Source of the DNA: Aeromonas jandaei
GTDB taxonomy: Bacteria > Pseudomonadota > Gammaproteobacteria > Enterobacterales > Aeromonadaceae
Length of the DNA stretch: 64,000 nucleotides
Reading direction: 5' to 3'
NCBI RefSeq assembly: GCF_037890695.1
Contig: NZ_CP149571.1
Coordinates: 2,634,001-2,698,000, forward strand
The notes under the pieces were generated by a model. The model was not told the DNA's origin and did not search any database. It saw only the letters and a program-made list of their open reading frames with translations. Below, in pieces: positions 33,808 through 45,900 of the stretch (positions are counted from its first letter, which is position 1; each line of letters begins with the position of its first letter). The translations under genes were made by a program, and so were the position numbers.

Positions 33808-35382
33808 TCAGAGCGGCTGCAAACGGCGGATCACATGGCGGGCAAAGCCGCTGCCCGCTTCGTTGTAGACGTTGAACACCGCATCCACCCCCTGCTCCTT
33901 GAGGGAGGCGATATCATCCTCGAAGCGGACGATGGCGGCGATCTTGCCGGCAAAACCGTGGCTGCGCAGCTTCTCGATGGCGTAGAGATTCCCCGAGTGG
34001 TGGGGCATCGCCAGCAGCACCAGATTGACCTGATTGGAGAGCAGCACCTTGTCCCAGAAGTCGGTATCGGTGGCATCCCCCTCGATGACGTTCATCCCCT
34101 GGGCGCGCAGGGTCGGCAGCTTCTCGCTGTCGTTCTCCACCCCGAGGATGACGTTGCCGTACTTGTTCTCCAGCTCGAAGTAGGCCCCCTGACCGATCCG
34201 CCCCATGCCGAGGATGATCACCTCCGCATCGCCAAGCTCGATGGGTCTGTCTTCCGGATGGAGGTTGCTCGCCTGCAGCCCCTTGAGCCAGTGACCGATG
34301 CGATGGTAGATCCGCTCGCTCTGGGCATTGAGCGGAGCGGAGATCATGAAGCTTGCCGCCAGCGCCAGCGAAACCGCCACCAGCCACTCGTGGGAGAGCC
34401 AGCCCGCCTTGGCGGCGATGGCCGCGACGATCAGGCCAAACTCCGAGAAGTTGGTGAGCGCCAGGGTGGAGAGCAGCGCGGTGCGCACTCGCAGGTGCGC
34501 GCCGCTGTAGACCAGATAGTAGAGCGCGCTTTTGAGCGGCAGGGCCAGCACCAGCGCCAGTGCCAGCAACATGGTGTCGTGGGTCGGCAGACCGTTGAGG
34601 CCGATGGTGAGGAAGAAGCAGATAAGAAACAGGTCTTTGAGGTTGAAGAGCGCCTTGGCCAGCCCTGCTGCGGCAGGATGGGAGGCGAGCATCATGCCGA
34701 TGATAAGGGCTCCCAGATCCGGCTTGAGGCCGACAACTTCAAAACCGGCGGCGCCCACCACCAGCGCCAGAAAGACCCCGAACAGCACCTGCAGCTCGCC
34801 GTGACCGGCCCGCTCCAATAGCTTGAACAACAATGGGCGCAGCAGCGGCAGCCCCAGTATCCAGAGCGCCCAGATGCTGGGCCACTTGCCGCTGGAAAAC
34901 GCCAGAAACGCCACCGCGAACACATCCTGCATCACCAGCACGCCGATGGCGATGCGGGCGTAGAGGGCGTTCATGTCGCTGCGATCTTCCAGCACCTTGA
35001 CCGCGAAGACGGTGCTGGAGAAGGAGAGGGCAAAGCCCAGCAGCAGTGCCAGCTTCCAGTCCAGCGACAGGGCCAGCACCAGCCCGAGCCCCTTGCAAAC
35101 CAGCAGCACCACGGTAAAGAGCAGGGTGGAGAGCAGCAGATGCAGGCTGGTGGTGCCCCACACATCGCGCCGCATCAGGGTCTTGATATTGAGCTTGAGA
35201 CCGATGGTGAACAGCAGCAGGGTGACGCCGAGATCGGCGATCTCGTTGAGGGCCGGGGTGTTGTGATAGCCCATGCCATTGAGGATAAAACCGGCGGCCA
35301 GAAAGCCGAGCAGAGGGGGCAGGCCAATCAGATTGACCAGCATGCCGCAGCCAAAGGCCACGGCGATGAGAATGGGTTCCAT
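33808..35382 (-). CDS. ybaL: Monovalent cation:proton antiporter-2 family protein (YbaL/Kef type)
   Basis: A 524-residue CPA2 antiporter. The N-terminal 380 residues form about 12 helices (GLPPLLGFLAAGFILNG; LALSFSSTVFAVKVLEDRSD). A cytosolic RCK/TrkA-N nucleotide-binding domain follows at about 400-524 with the Rossmann motif VIILGMGRIGQGAY. Such proteins exchange K+ or Na+ for H+. The length is a little shorter than E. coli YbaL (558) and there is no KefG/KefF partner nearby. It precedes nagD remnants on the opposite flank, all on the minus strand. Confidence 0.88.
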   Translation of the reverse strand: MEPILIAVAFGCGMLVNLIGLPPLLGFLAAGFILNGMGYHNTPALNEIADLGVTLLLFTIGLKLNIKTLMRRDVWGTTSLHLLLSTLLFTVVLLVCKGLGLVLALSLDWKLALLLGFALSFSSTVFAVKVLEDRSDMNALYARIAIGVLVMQDVFAVAFLAFSSGKWPSIWALWILGLPLLRPLLFKLLERAGHGELQVLFGVFLALVVGAAGFEVVGLKPDLGALIIGMMLASHPAAAGLAKALFNLKDLFLICFFLTIGLNGLPTHDTMLLALALVLALPLKSALYYLVYSGAHLRVRTALLSTLALTNFSEFGLIVAAIAAKAGWLSHEWLVAVSLALAASFMISAPLNAQSERIYHRIGHWLKGLQASNLHPEDRPIELGDAEVIILGMGRIGQGAYFELENKYGNVILGVENDSEKLPTLRAQGMNVIEGDATDTDFWDKVLLSNQVNLVLLAMPHHSGNLYAIEKLRSHGFAGKIAAIVRFEDDIASLKEQGVDAVFNVYNEAGSGFARHVIRRLQPL

Positions 35383-35433
35383 AACAGGTCCAGCTGGGGC
35401 AGGGGAGACCTGCCCGGTTTAAATCCTTGGGTA

Positions 35434-36180
35434 TCAGACGATATCGATGTCGACCACGGAGTCGAAGATGTGGTTCGGCCGAAACGGCATGCGGTCGATA
35501 TCGGCGACCTTGCTCACCCCGGAGAGCACCAGCACCGTCTCGAGGCCTGCCTGAAAGCCCGCCAGAATGTCGGTGCGCAGGTTGTCGCCGATGATGATGG
35601 TGTCGTCGGAGTGGGCCTCCATCCGGTTCAGTGCCGCACGGATGATCCAGGCGCTCGGCTTGCCGACATAGAACGGCTTCTTGCCTGTCATCCGCTCGAT
35701 GGGGGCGCACAGGGCGCCACAGGCCGGGTGCATCATGGGGCCGTGGGTATCGGGGTTGGTGGCGATAAAGCGGGCCCCCTGATCGACAAACTTGGCCCCC
35801 TGCTGGATCATGGTTCAGTTGTAGTTGCGGGTCTCGCCCACCACCACGAAGTCGGGGTCGATATCGGTGATGGTAAAGCCGGCCTTGTAGAGCTCGTGGG
35901 TCAGCGCCCCTTCACCGATCACATAGGCCTTCTTGCCATCCTGACGCTTGAGAAAGTCGGCGGTGCCCATGGCGGAGGTGTAGAAGCACTCCTCCGGCAC
36001 CTCGATCCCGGCGGAGCGGAAGCGGTTTTGCAGATCTTTCTGGGTCTGGGCCGGGTAGTTGGTCAGAAACAGCAGCTTGCTGCCCTGCTCCAGCAGGCGA
36101 TGGACGAAGCGGTCGGCGCCGGGAATGAGATCGTTGTTGTGCAGGATGACACCGTCGATGTCACAGATGACGTTCTTCAT
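35434..36180 (-). pseudogene. nagD: nagD, ribonucleotide monophosphatase, interrupted by in-frame TGA
   Basis: A HAD-superfamily (type IIA) nucleotide phosphatase of 248 codons (250 residues in E. coli). MKNVICDIDGVILHNNDLIPG holds motif I; LTNYPAQT motif II; GKPSAWIIRAAL and VGDNLRTDILAG motifs III and IV. Codon 122 is TGA (35815-35817). In E. coli NagD, as I recall it, the sequence is GETRSYNW; here it is GETRNYN followed by TGA, so a TGG to TGA change explains the break. The rest is in the same frame and intact, so the mutation is recent, a sequencing error, or tolerated by leaky UGA-A read-through. An internal ATG at 35811 could give only the C-terminal half. Confidence 0.9.
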
Positions 36181-36300
36181 GAAAACTCCTTGTCAGGGCG
36201 CAGACGAGCTGCCAATCGGTAAGACGTTCAATCATTTATGATTTTTGTGACGCCATTATAAATCTGTTTGATGACAAGTCTCCCCTGTCTTGCAACTTGA

Positions 36301-37413
<1,113 letters not shown>

Positions 37414-37441
37414 GTCAGGCGCAGGTTAATCCCGGATGCAA

Positions 37442-37470
37442 AGAGGCCCGCTATCACGGGCCTCTCTTAT
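37442..37470. terminator. Bidirectional Rho-independent terminator
   Basis: Stem AGAGGCCCG / CGGGCCTCT with a CTATCA loop and following T-rich sequence, between the convergent deaminase and oxidoreductase genes. Confidence 0.85.
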
Positions 37471-37513
37471 TTTCAGTTGCGAGCGTTTCTGCTGCTGGTG
37501 GATGACGCCCGCG

Positions 37514-38500
37514 CTATGCCACTCGCACCAGAAACTTCTCGCCCTGTCCTTCGCGCTTGAAGCGCTCGAGCAGGGCGGGCAGTTCCTCAAAGTCGCCCAC
37601 CACCAGCGGCGGCAGGGTCAGCTCGCCGCTCGCCATCTGCTCCATCATGTTGACACCGGCGGCGACCAGTCGGCTCCACTGCTTGTCCGAGCCAAAGGCG
37701 TGCTGGGCGCCCAGCGCAATCTCGTGCAACGAGTGGCAATGGCTAAAGGCGGGCAGCGGGTTGTGCGGAATACGCCCCAGCACAGTCACCATATGGCCGT
37801 AGTAGCCAAGGGCGGGCAGCAGGCTCTCTGCCTGTTGGCTCGAGACCAGATCGATGATCCCCTCGAACGGCTCGTTGCCGTTGGCGGCCTGCAAGGTGGC
37901 AAGCCAGGCGGGATCCCGATAATCGGCCACCCCCTGCACCCCGATCTGTTTGAGCCACTGATGGTGGCGTGGGCTGGCGCTGGCGAAGACCCGCGCTCCT
38001 TGCTGGAGGGCGAGCTGCACCGCAAAGCGGCCGACGCTGCTGCCGGCGCCGGTGATGAGCAGCGCTTCCCCGTGCAGGCGCGGCAGCTTGGCCAGTGCCT
38101 GCCAGGCGGTGAGACCGGGACAGGGCAGGGCGGCGGCCGCCTCATCACTCAGGGCATCGGGGACCGGCAGCAGGGCGCGCGCCGGTACCCGAGTGTGGCG
38201 GGCAAAGCTGCCGTGGTGGCGCAGATCGGTGTGGTAGGCGACCCGGGCGCCGAGACGCAGATGACTGACGTTGGCGCCGAGCGCCACGATCGTGCCCATG
38301 CCATCGACGCCGGGCACCTGACCATCCTGCCAGTGGGAGTGACCATATTCGATCAGCTTCCAGTCTACCGGATTGAAGGCGATGACCCGGTTGGCCACCA
38401 GTACCTCATCGGGGCCAAGGGGGGAGAGCGGGAGGTCGGCGAGGGTGAGTTGCTCCGGTTCACCCGGGGCATGCCAGCACCAGGCTTGGGTGTGATTCAT
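37514..38500 (-). CDS. Zinc-independent MDR-family oxidoreductase (quinone reductase-like)
   Basis: A 328-residue medium-chain dehydrogenase. The NAD(P)-binding motif is LLITGAGSSVGRFAVQLALQQG (about residues 148-168), preceded by ALPCPGLTAWQAL. The catalytic-zinc cysteine of alcohol dehydrogenases is absent, as in NADPH:quinone oxidoreductases. The substrate is unknown. It may be functionally related to the old yellow enzyme gene next to it (both reduce electrophiles), but a terminator-like hairpin separates them. Confidence 0.85.
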   Translation of the reverse strand: MNHTQAWCWHAPGEPEQLTLADLPLSPLGPDEVLVANRVIAFNPVDWKLIEYGHSHWQDGQVPGVDGMGTIVALGANVSHLRLGARVAYHTDLRHHGSFARHTRVPARALLPVPDALSDEAAAALPCPGLTAWQALAKLPRLHGEALLITGAGSSVGRFAVQLALQQGARVFASASPRHHQWLKQIGVQGVADYRDPAWLATLQAANGNEPFEGIIDLVSSQQAESLLPALGYYGHMVTVLGRIPHNPLPAFSHCHSLHEIALGAQHAFGSDKQWSRLVAAGVNMMEQMASGELTLPPLVVGDFEELPALLERFKREGQGEKFLVRVA

Positions 38501-38594
38501 GATGACTCCTTGCGAAACAGTGGGGAGAGCTTGATGAGATTATTGCAACAGCAAGACAGTAAAACTTCCACTGTTGCAATTGCGCAACAATACG

Positions 38595-38619
38595 GCAGGC
38601 CCCAACCTGTGGGGCCTGC
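38595..38619 (-). terminator. Hairpin after the OYE gene
   Basis: A perfect 9-bp stem GCAGGCCCC / GGGGCCTGC with a seven-base loop, 40 bases beyond the nemA-like stop. There is no long T-run, so termination may be partial. Confidence 0.55.
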
Positions 38620-38659
38620 TTAACGTGGTTTGCTGGCCATTGGCAAGCAACGGCCGGTT

Positions 38660-39769
38660 TTATGCGTCATCGGCCTGATAGGTCGGGTAGTCGGTCAGCC
38701 CCTTCTCGCCGCCGCCAAACAGGGTGGCCGGATCGTGGGGGGCCAGCGGATAGCCGTGGTGCAGCCGCTCCGGCAGATCCGGGTTGGCGACGAAGGGACG
38801 GCCAAAGCCAATCATGTCGGCCCAACCCGCCTTGAGGGCGGCGCGCGCCCGCTCGCCGTCATATTTGCCGGCATAGATCAGGGTGTTGGGGAAGGCATCG
38901 CGCAGACCCTGCTTGAAGTTCTCCGGCATCAGGGGGGCATCGTCCCAGTCCGCTTCGGCGATGTGCAGGTAGACCACGTTGAGTTGGCCCAGCAGGCGGG
39001 CGGCGGCCAGATAGGTCTCCTGCGGGTTGGCATCGACGGTGCCGTTGAGGGTGGTGAGCGGCGCAAGACGCACCCCGACCCGGTCAGCGCCGATCTCGCT
39101 GCAGACCGCTTCGGTCACCTCTTTGAGGAAGCGCAGCCGGTTCTCCAGCGAACCGCCGTAGCCGTCGGTGCGGGCGTTGGACTCGGAGTCGAGGAACTGG
39201 TTGATGAGATAGCCGTTGGCGGCGTGCAGCTCGATGCCGTCAAAACCGGCGCTGATGGCGTTGCGAGCCGCCTGACGGAACTGGCCCACCACCGCATCGA
39301 TATCGGCCTGGGTCATGGCGCGCGGGGTGACGGTCTCGACAAAACCGGGGGCATCGCTGCCGTTATCGACAAACACCTTGACGCCGACCGCGGGCAGGGC
39401 CGAGGCCGAGATGGGCTGGGCGCCGCCGATGTTGTCGGGATGGGTGACCCGACCCACGTGCCAGAGCTGGGCGAAGATGGTGCCATGTTTGGCATGAACG
39501 GCGTCGGTCACCAGCTTCCAGCCTGCGATCTGATCGGCGCTGTAGATACCCGGCGTCCAGGCGTAGCCCTTACCCATGGGATCGATCTGGGTGCCCTCGC
39601 TGATGATAAGGCCGGCACCGGCGCGCTGGGCGTAGTAGCTGGCCATCATGGCGTTGGCCACATCACCCGGCTGACTGGCACGGGAGCGGGTCATGGGGGG
39701 CATGACGATGCGGTTGGCAAGGTGCAGCTGACCCAGTCGCTGCGGGCAAAACAGGTGATCGTGGCTCAT
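38660..39769 (-). CDS. nemA: Old yellow enzyme-family flavin reductase (NemA type)
   Basis: A 369-residue FMN-dependent ene-reductase acting on N-ethylmaleimide, nitroesters and other activated alkenes in E. coli (365 residues). FMN/substrate motifs: MPPMTRSRA (about residue 23), IISEGTQIDPMGKGYAWTPGIY, QLWHVGRVTHP, ELHAANGYLINQFLDSESN with catalytic His/Asn (about 185), and FGRPFVANPDLP. In E. coli nemA is controlled by NemR with gloA; neither is adjacent here. Confidence 0.93.
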   Translation of the reverse strand: MSHDHLFCPQRLGQLHLANRIVMPPMTRSRASQPGDVANAMMASYYAQRAGAGLIISEGTQIDPMGKGYAWTPGIYSADQIAGWKLVTDAVHAKHGTIFAQLWHVGRVTHPDNIGGAQPISASALPAVGVKVFVDNGSDAPGFVETVTPRAMTQADIDAVVGQFRQAARNAISAGFDGIELHAANGYLINQFLDSESNARTDGYGGSLENRLRFLKEVTEAVCSEIGADRVGVRLAPLTTLNGTVDANPQETYLAAARLLGQLNVVYLHIAEADWDDAPLMPENFKQGLRDAFPNTLIYAGKYDGERARAALKAGWADMIGFGRPFVANPDLPERLHHGYPLAPHDPATLFGGGEKGLTDYPTYQADDA

Positions 39770-39965
39770 CTTGAGTTCCTCATGGTGGGAGTGAGGTTGA
39801 CTCTAGCCGCCAATAGCGTTGCAACAAAGAGGGGTAATTGCACCATTGAATTGCACTGAATGCAGCAATCGTGGCTGGCAGAGGATAAACGTCGCGCCGG
39901 ATGGCTGGCGGGGTCGAGCGGGCGCCGCAATCGGTGCATCACATGCAAATGAAAGGCGAATAAAA

Positions 39966-39987
39966 AAGAGGGCTCACAGGCCCTCTT
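39966..39987 (-). terminator. Rho-independent terminator of the TerC-CBS gene
   Basis: Stem AAGAGGGC / GCCCTCTT with a TCACAG loop; reading leftward it ends in a T-run. Confidence 0.87.
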
Positions 39988-40009
39988 CTCATGGTGGTTT
40001 TACGCAGGA

Positions 40010-41545
40010 TTAACCGGCGACCGGCATCACCCGTACCCGCTCGATGCGCCGCTCGCTCACCTCCAGCACCTCGAAGTTGAGCGCCTGCAGTTGCAGCTGC
40101 TGGCCCGGGGTGGGCAGGGTGCCGAAGTGGGAGAGCAGCATGCCGGCCAGGGTCACGTACTCGTCACTCTCGCTCACCAACCCCTCGTGCTCCAGCACCT
40201 GCTCCACATGGTGGATGTTGGTGCTGCCATTGATGAGCCACCCTTCGCCATCGCGGATCATGTCCGGGGTTTCGTCTTCATCCGGCAGTTCGCCGACGAT
40301 CGCCTCCAGCAGGTCGTGGGTGGTGACCAGTCCCTGGATCACGCCGAACTCGTCGGCCACCAGAATGAGGCTCCCCTTCGCCTTGCGCAGCTCCGCCAGC
40401 AGCTTAATCACGTTGATGGTCTGCGGCACGATAATGGGGTCGTTCTGCTTGGCCAGCGCGCTTAAGGATTGCCCTTCGTTGAGGGCAAACAGCAGGTCGC
40501 GCGCCTTGACCACGCCGATCACCTCGTCCAGATCCCCGTCACAGACCGGGAACAGGCTGTGGGGTTCGCGTTGCAGCAGGATGCGGATATCCTCGCTGGT
40601 GTCGTTGATGTCGATCCAGGCCATCTCGGAGCGTGGCGTCATGATGGTGCGGATGGAGCGCTCGGCCAGCGACAGCACGCCGGTCACCATGTAGCGCTCC
40701 TCCTCGCCAAAGCTCACCGGTGCGGCGGCCGGGGCATCCAGATCGTCATCCGGTCGGTCCTGATACGCCTTGCTCCCCATCAGCTTGAAGATGGCGGCGG
40801 TGGTACGCTCGCGCAGCGGCTGTTTGGCTTCGTGGCGCATGGCGCTGTGCTGGGCCAGCTGGTTGAAAAACTCGATTAGCACCGAGAAGCCGATGGCCGC
40901 GTAGAGGTAGCCCTTCGGAATATGGAAGCCGAAGCCCTCCGCCACCAGGCTGAAACCGATCATCAGCAGGAAGCTCAGGCAGAGCACCACCACGGTCGGG
41001 TGGGCGTTGACGAAGCGGGTCAGCGGCTTGGAGGCGAGCACCATCACCACCATGGCGATGGTCACCGCGGCCATCATCACGCCGAGGTGTTCCACCATGC
41101 CGACCGCGGTAATGATGGAGTCCAGCGAGAAGACCGCGTCCAGCACCAGAATTTGGGCGATCACCACGCCGAAGCTGGCGTAGGCGCCGACCGGGCCATC
41201 ATCGTGGGGTTTGGCCTCCAGCCGCTCGTGCAGCTCGGAGGTGGCCTTGAACAGCAGGAAGATACCGCCCCCCATCAGGATCAGATCGCGACCGGAGAAG
41301 GGGTGATCCCAGATATGCAAAATGGGGGTGGTGAGGGTGACCAGCCACGACATCACGCTCAAGAGCACCAGCCGCATCAGCAGGGCGAGGCCAAGGCCGA
41401 GTACGCGCGCCTTGTCCCGCTGGGCGGGGGGCAGCTTTTTCACCAGAATGGCGATGAAGACCAGGTTGTCGATCCCGAGCACGATCTCGAGAATGATCAG
41501 GGTAAAAAGACCGATCCAGATATGGGGATCCAGCAGCAATTCCAT
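40010..41545 (-). CDS. TerC-family membrane protein with CBS pair and CorC/HlyC domain
   Basis: A 511-residue protein like E. coli YoaE/YegH. Residues 1-235 form about seven helices of the TerC family with [15 protein letters not shown] and [17 protein letters not shown] (acidic residues thought to bind metal). Two CBS domains follow (about 290-415: [31 protein letters not shown]) and then a CorC_HlyC domain (about 430-511). These proteins are linked to metal ion (Mn or Mg) homeostasis or efflux; the substrate here is not known. The upstream leader showed no yybP-ykoY riboswitch that I could recognise. Confidence 0.9.
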   Translation of the reverse strand: MELLLDPHIWIGLFTLIILEIVLGIDNLVFIAILVKKLPPAQRDKARVLGLGLALLMRLVLLSVMSWLVTLTTPILHIWDHPFSGRDLILMGGGIFLLFKATSELHERLEAKPHDDGPVGAYASFGVVIAQILVLDAVFSLDSIITAVGMVEHLGVMMAAVTIAMVVMVLASKPLTRFVNAHPTVVVLCLSFLLMIGFSLVAEGFGFHIPKGYLYAAIGFSVLIEFFNQLAQHSAMRHEAKQPLRERTTAAIFKLMGSKAYQDRPDDDLDAPAAAPVSFGEEERYMVTGVLSLAERSIRTIMTPRSEMAWIDINDTSEDIRILLQREPHSLFPVCDGDLDEVIGVVKARDLLFALNEGQSLSALAKQNDPIIVPQTINVIKLLAELRKAKGSLILVADEFGVIQGLVTTHDLLEAIVGELPDEDETPDMIRDGEGWLINGSTNIHHVEQVLEHEGLVSESDEYVTLAGMLLSHFGTLPTPGQQLQLQALNFEVLEVSERRIERVRVMPVAG

Positions 41546-41793
41546 TATGTGACCTCAAAAAAACAGACAGAGCGAACAGTGAACAGGGCTAGCGAAAGCC
41601 GCAGCGACAGCAAGGCAATGGCGTTATTCAGAGGCGCTGGTTAAGCAGAAACAGATAGCTTTTGACGGGAAGAAACGAAGGGCAACTTCGGGGATTGTCC
41701 ATGATGGGCAATAAAACCTCGGGTTAAAAATGAGCCCTGATGATAGCGGCTGGCGCCAATTTGGCAAGTGGGCGGTGTCGGGATGTGACGCAG

Positions 41794-41824
41794 CCGGTGG
41801 AGGCTGGCAGCCAGCCTCCACCGG
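41794..41824 (-). terminator. Strong hairpin just after the CDF gene
   Basis: A perfect 14-bp stem CCGGTGGAGGCTGG / CCAGCCTCCACCGG with a CAG loop, eight bases from the stop. Very stable but without a T-run, so it may protect the mRNA end as well as terminate. Confidence 0.55.
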
Positions 41825-41832
41825 TTATCGGG

Positions 41833-42759
41833 TTACAACCAGCGCTTTTCGCGGGTGAAACAGACCGAGAGCCAGGCATCGCCCAGGGTATCGCCGAGGC
41901 GGGGCCAGAGCTCCTGACGCAGGGCATCCTGCCGCTCGACGGGCCACTCCTGACCCGGGGCGACCAGAATGTTGAGTTCGAGATCGAAGCGGCGACCGCT
42001 TTTCGCCAGATGGCTGTAGCACTCGACGCCGTGACGCTGGCGCAGCGCCTCGACTTCGTTCTCGACCAGCTGGGAAACATCCCCTCTGGGGGCGATTTTC
42101 AGCACTTCCCGCAGGTTGCGACCGAGCACCTTGATGGGAATGAGGGTGGCGCAGAGGGCCAGCAACGAGACCAGCACCGGGTCGATATAGCGGTTGTATT
42201 GGCCGTAGCCGATGGCATCGAGGCCGATGGCGACCACGAAACCGATAAGCAGGGTGGCGCTGAGCAGGGTATCCACCAGCCACTCCTTGGAGTCTACCCG
42301 CACCAGTTCGGAGTCAACCTGCTCGGCGACCTGGGCTTCAATCCGGTAGAGGATGGCGCAGAAGAAGGTGGAGACAACGGCATAGATGAGGGCATGACCG
42401 AGATCGATCTCCCGTCCCCCTTCAAACAGGGTGGTGAGGCCGTTGTAGAGTGCCGCCAGACAGAGCAGCAGAATAATGGAGCCGTTGATGACGTTGGCGA
42501 TGGGCTCGAAGTGCGCATAGCCATACTGGAAGCGGTCATCGGAGGGGCGGGTAACGAGGTAGGCGGTAACCAGACCAAGGCCTGTCATGCCCATGCTGAA
42601 CAGGGTAAAGATACCATCGAGCATGATGGCGTTGGAGCCAACGAACAGGCCATAGCCGATGCCGAAGATGGCGAAAGTGATGCAGCCAAACAGCGACAGG
42701 GTGAGCGCCTGCTTCTCTGTGGTGACCAGCGTACTGATAACATGGCTGTGGTGAGCCAT
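41833..42759 (-). CDS. Cation diffusion facilitator family transporter, atypical metal site
   Basis: A 308-residue CDF protein with six predicted helices (1-205) and a cytoplasmic ferredoxin-like domain (about 215-308). The canonical transport site of FieF-like CDFs is DxxxD in helix 2 and HxxxD in helix 5. Here helix 2 reads MLDGIFTLFSM (only the first Asp remains) and helix 5 reads KEWLVDTLL (Glu in place of His). DRFQYGYAHFEPI follows helix 2 as in the family. The metal is therefore uncertain, and the protein belongs to a divergent branch. It faces ydiJ divergently, with about 165 bases between. Confidence 0.85.
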   Translation of the reverse strand: MAHHSHVISTLVTTEKQALTLSLFGCITFAIFGIGYGLFVGSNAIMLDGIFTLFSMGMTGLGLVTAYLVTRPSDDRFQYGYAHFEPIANVINGSIILLLCLAALYNGLTTLFEGGREIDLGHALIYAVVSTFFCAILYRIEAQVAEQVDSELVRVDSKEWLVDTLLSATLLIGFVVAIGLDAIGYGQYNRYIDPVLVSLLALCATLIPIKVLGRNLREVLKIAPRGDVSQLVENEVEALRQRHGVECYSHLAKSGRRFDLELNILVAPGQEWPVERQDALRQELWPRLGDTLGDAWLSVCFTREKRWL

Positions 42760-42925
42760 AAAAGTCCTCCTTTCAAATGGTTAATATTGCTACGCGCAAG
42801 CGGTTTTCGAGCTGATATACTGCCCGCTCACATGTGAGCGGACTGGCCTGATTGCCATTGACGGGCGATGGGTCAGTCGTAGTCGCCGGGGTGCCGGCAT
42901 CAAGCAAATAAGGGAACAAGGATTC

Positions 42926-45900
42926 ATGATCCCGAGACTCGATTACCAGGACAGTTTGTCACCCACAACCCTGTCGTTCCTAGAGTTGCTAGGGCGCAGC
43001 GCCTTTCGTGGTGATATCGAAAAGTCTTATGCAAGCCGGTTGGCGATGGCGACGGACAACAGCGTCTATCAGGTAGTACCTCAGGCGGTTCTCTATCCGC
43101 GCAGTGCGGACGACATAGCAGTGATGCTCAAGCTGGCGGCGGAGCCGGCGTACCACACTCTGAGTTTTTTCCCTCGCGGTGGCGGTACCGGCACCAACGG
43201 TCAGTCATTGGGCGGCGGCATTATCGTCGATCTCTCCCGTCATATGAACCAGATCATGGAAATTAATCTGGAAGAGGGGTGGGTGCGCGCTCAGGCCGGG
43301 GTGGTGAAAGACCAGCTCAACGCCTACTTGAAACCCCACGGCTACTTCTTCTCGCCTGATCTCTCCACCTCCAACCGCGCCACCCTGGGTGGCATGATCA
43401 ACACCGACGCCTCGGGGCAGGGCTCGCTGGTTTACGGCAAAACCTCGGATCACGTGCTGGGTCTCAAAGCGGTGCTGGAGAATGGTGACCTGATGGCGAC
43501 CGAGCCGCTGACCGGTGAGCGACTGGCCGACAAGCTGGCGCTGGAGAATCGGGAAGGGGAGATCTATCGCACCCTCTATCGTATCGGCAAGGAGCGCCGC
43601 GCCGACATCGAGGCGACCTTCCCCAAGCTCAACCGCTTTCTGACCGGCTACGATCTCAAGCACCTCTATCAACCCGATACCGACACGCTGGATGTGAGCC
43701 GGGTGCTGTGCGGATCTGAAGGGTCTCTCGGCTTTATCACCGAAGCCAAACTAAATATCACTCCCATCCCGCGCTATCGCACCTTGGTCAACGTCAAGTA
43801 CGACAGCTTCCCCTCCGCCCTGCGCAATGCCCCCTTTATGGTGCAGGCGCAGGCTCTCTCGGTGGAGACGGTGGATTCCCGGGTGCTCGGGCTGGCCCGC
43901 GCCGACATCATCTGGCATTCGGTCAAAGAGCTTATTCAGGATGTGCCCGGCAAGGATCTGCAGGGGCTCAATATTGTCGAGTTTGCCGATACCGACGAGG
44001 CAGAACACAAGGCCAAGGTGGTAGAGCTCTGCCGCCGTATCGATGATCTGCTGGCCAACGGTGAAGCCGGGATCATCGGCTATCAGGTGTGTGATCACCT
44101 GCCGAGCATCGAGACCATCTACGCTATGCGCAAGAAGTCGGTGGGGCTGCTCGGCAACGCCGAAGGGCGCAAGAAGCCGGTGGCCTTCACCGAAGATACC
44201 GCGGTGCCGCCAGAGTCGTTGGCCGATTTCATCATGGAATTTCGCGCCCTGCTTGACGCCCATGGCCTTGACTACGGCATGTTCGGCCACGTCGATGCCG
44301 GTGTGCTGCACGTGCGCCCGGCGCTCGATTTGTGCGACCCCGAACAGGAGGTGCTGCTGCGGCGCATCTCCGATCAGGTGGTGGCCCTCACCGCCAAATA
44401 TGGCGGCTTGATGTGGGGCGAGCACGGCAAGGGTTTTCGCTCCGAGTACAGCCCCGCCTTCTTTGGCGAGCTGTGGGAAGAGCTGCAGCGGGTCAAGGGG
44501 GCGTTCGACCCGGCCAACCGCATCAACCCGGGCAAGATCTGTATCCCCTATGGCAGCGATGCCGAGCTGGTATCGGTGGATGGGCCCAAGCGCGGCAAGT
44601 TTGACCGCCAGATCCCGGTGGCGGTGCGCGAGAGTTATACCCGGGCCCTCGATTGCAACGGCAACGGTCTCTGCTTCACCTTCGAAACTGACTCCCCCAT
44701 GTGTCCCTCGGTCAAGATCAGCCGCGATCGCCGCCACTCCCCCAAGGGGCGGGCGGGACTGATGCGCGAATGGCTGCGTCAGCTGGCGGAGCAGGGCTTC
44801 GACCCGTTGGCGGAAGAGGTGGCACTTCACTCCGGCGGCGTGCGCTTCAAACAGCTGGTGGACAAGGTGCGCAACAGCTGGGCCAAACAGCGCGGCGAGT
44901 ATGACTTCTCCCACGAGGTGATGGAGGCGATGGCGGGCTGTCTGGCCTGCAAGGCGTGCACCAGTCAGTGCCCGATCAAGGTGGATGTGCCCGATTTTCG
45001 CGCCCGCTTTATGCAGCTCTACCACGGCCGCTACCTGCGCGCCCCCAAGGATTACTTCGTCGGCACCGTTGAGAGCTATGCGCCGCTGCTTGCCAAAGCG
45101 CCGAAGCTGGTCAACTTCTTCCTCGAAAAAGAGTGGGCCCAGAAGGCGGCCGAAAAGGGCATCGGCATGGTCGATGTGCCGCTCTTGAGCGTGCCGACTC
45201 TGGCTGAGGAGCTGCGCGATAACCGCGCCCGTTACTTCGACCTGACGGGTCTGGAGGCCATGACTCCCGAGCAGCGCCAGAAGGTGGTGCTGATCGTGCA
45301 GGATCCCTTCACCAGTTATTACGATGCCCCCGTGGTGCGGGATCTGGTGAAACTCGCCGGCAAGCTCGGGTTCCAGCCCTATTTGCTGCCCTTCAAGCCC
45401 AACGGCAAGCCACAGCATATCAAGGGGTTCCTGCGCGCCTTTGCCCGCACCGCGGCGAGCAGCGCCCAGTTCCTCAACAAGATTGCGGCGCTCGGCATCC
45501 CCATGGTGGGGGTGGATCCGGCCATGGTGCTCTGCTATCGCGACGAGTACGTCAAGGCGCTGGGGCCGGCGCGCGGTGATTTTCAGGTTATGTTGCCGCA
45601 GGAGTGGCTGCTCTCGCTTCCGGCCGACGTGCTGCCGAAACGTGAAGATCAGACAACCGAGCCTTGGTATCTCTTTGCCCACTGCACCGAGAAGACTGCC
45701 AAGCCCTCGACCCACGGCGACTGGGGCACCCTGTTTGGCCGCTTTGGCGCCAAACTGCAACCGGTCCCGGTCGGTTGCTGCGGCATGGCGGGCACCTATG
45801 GCCACGATGTCAAACAGGTGGAGAACTCCAAGGGCATTTATGGGTTGAGCTGGGCCGAACCGCTGGCCCGCTTGCCACAGGATCGCTGTCTGGCTACCGG

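Noticed and set aside
35815..35817. Selenocysteine codon in nagD
   Set aside because: NagD is not a selenoprotein family, the aligned residue is Trp, and no SECIS-like hairpin is obvious after the TGA.
41546..41745. yybP-ykoY (Mn2+) riboswitch before the TerC-family gene
   Set aside because: The conserved loop sequences were not visible.
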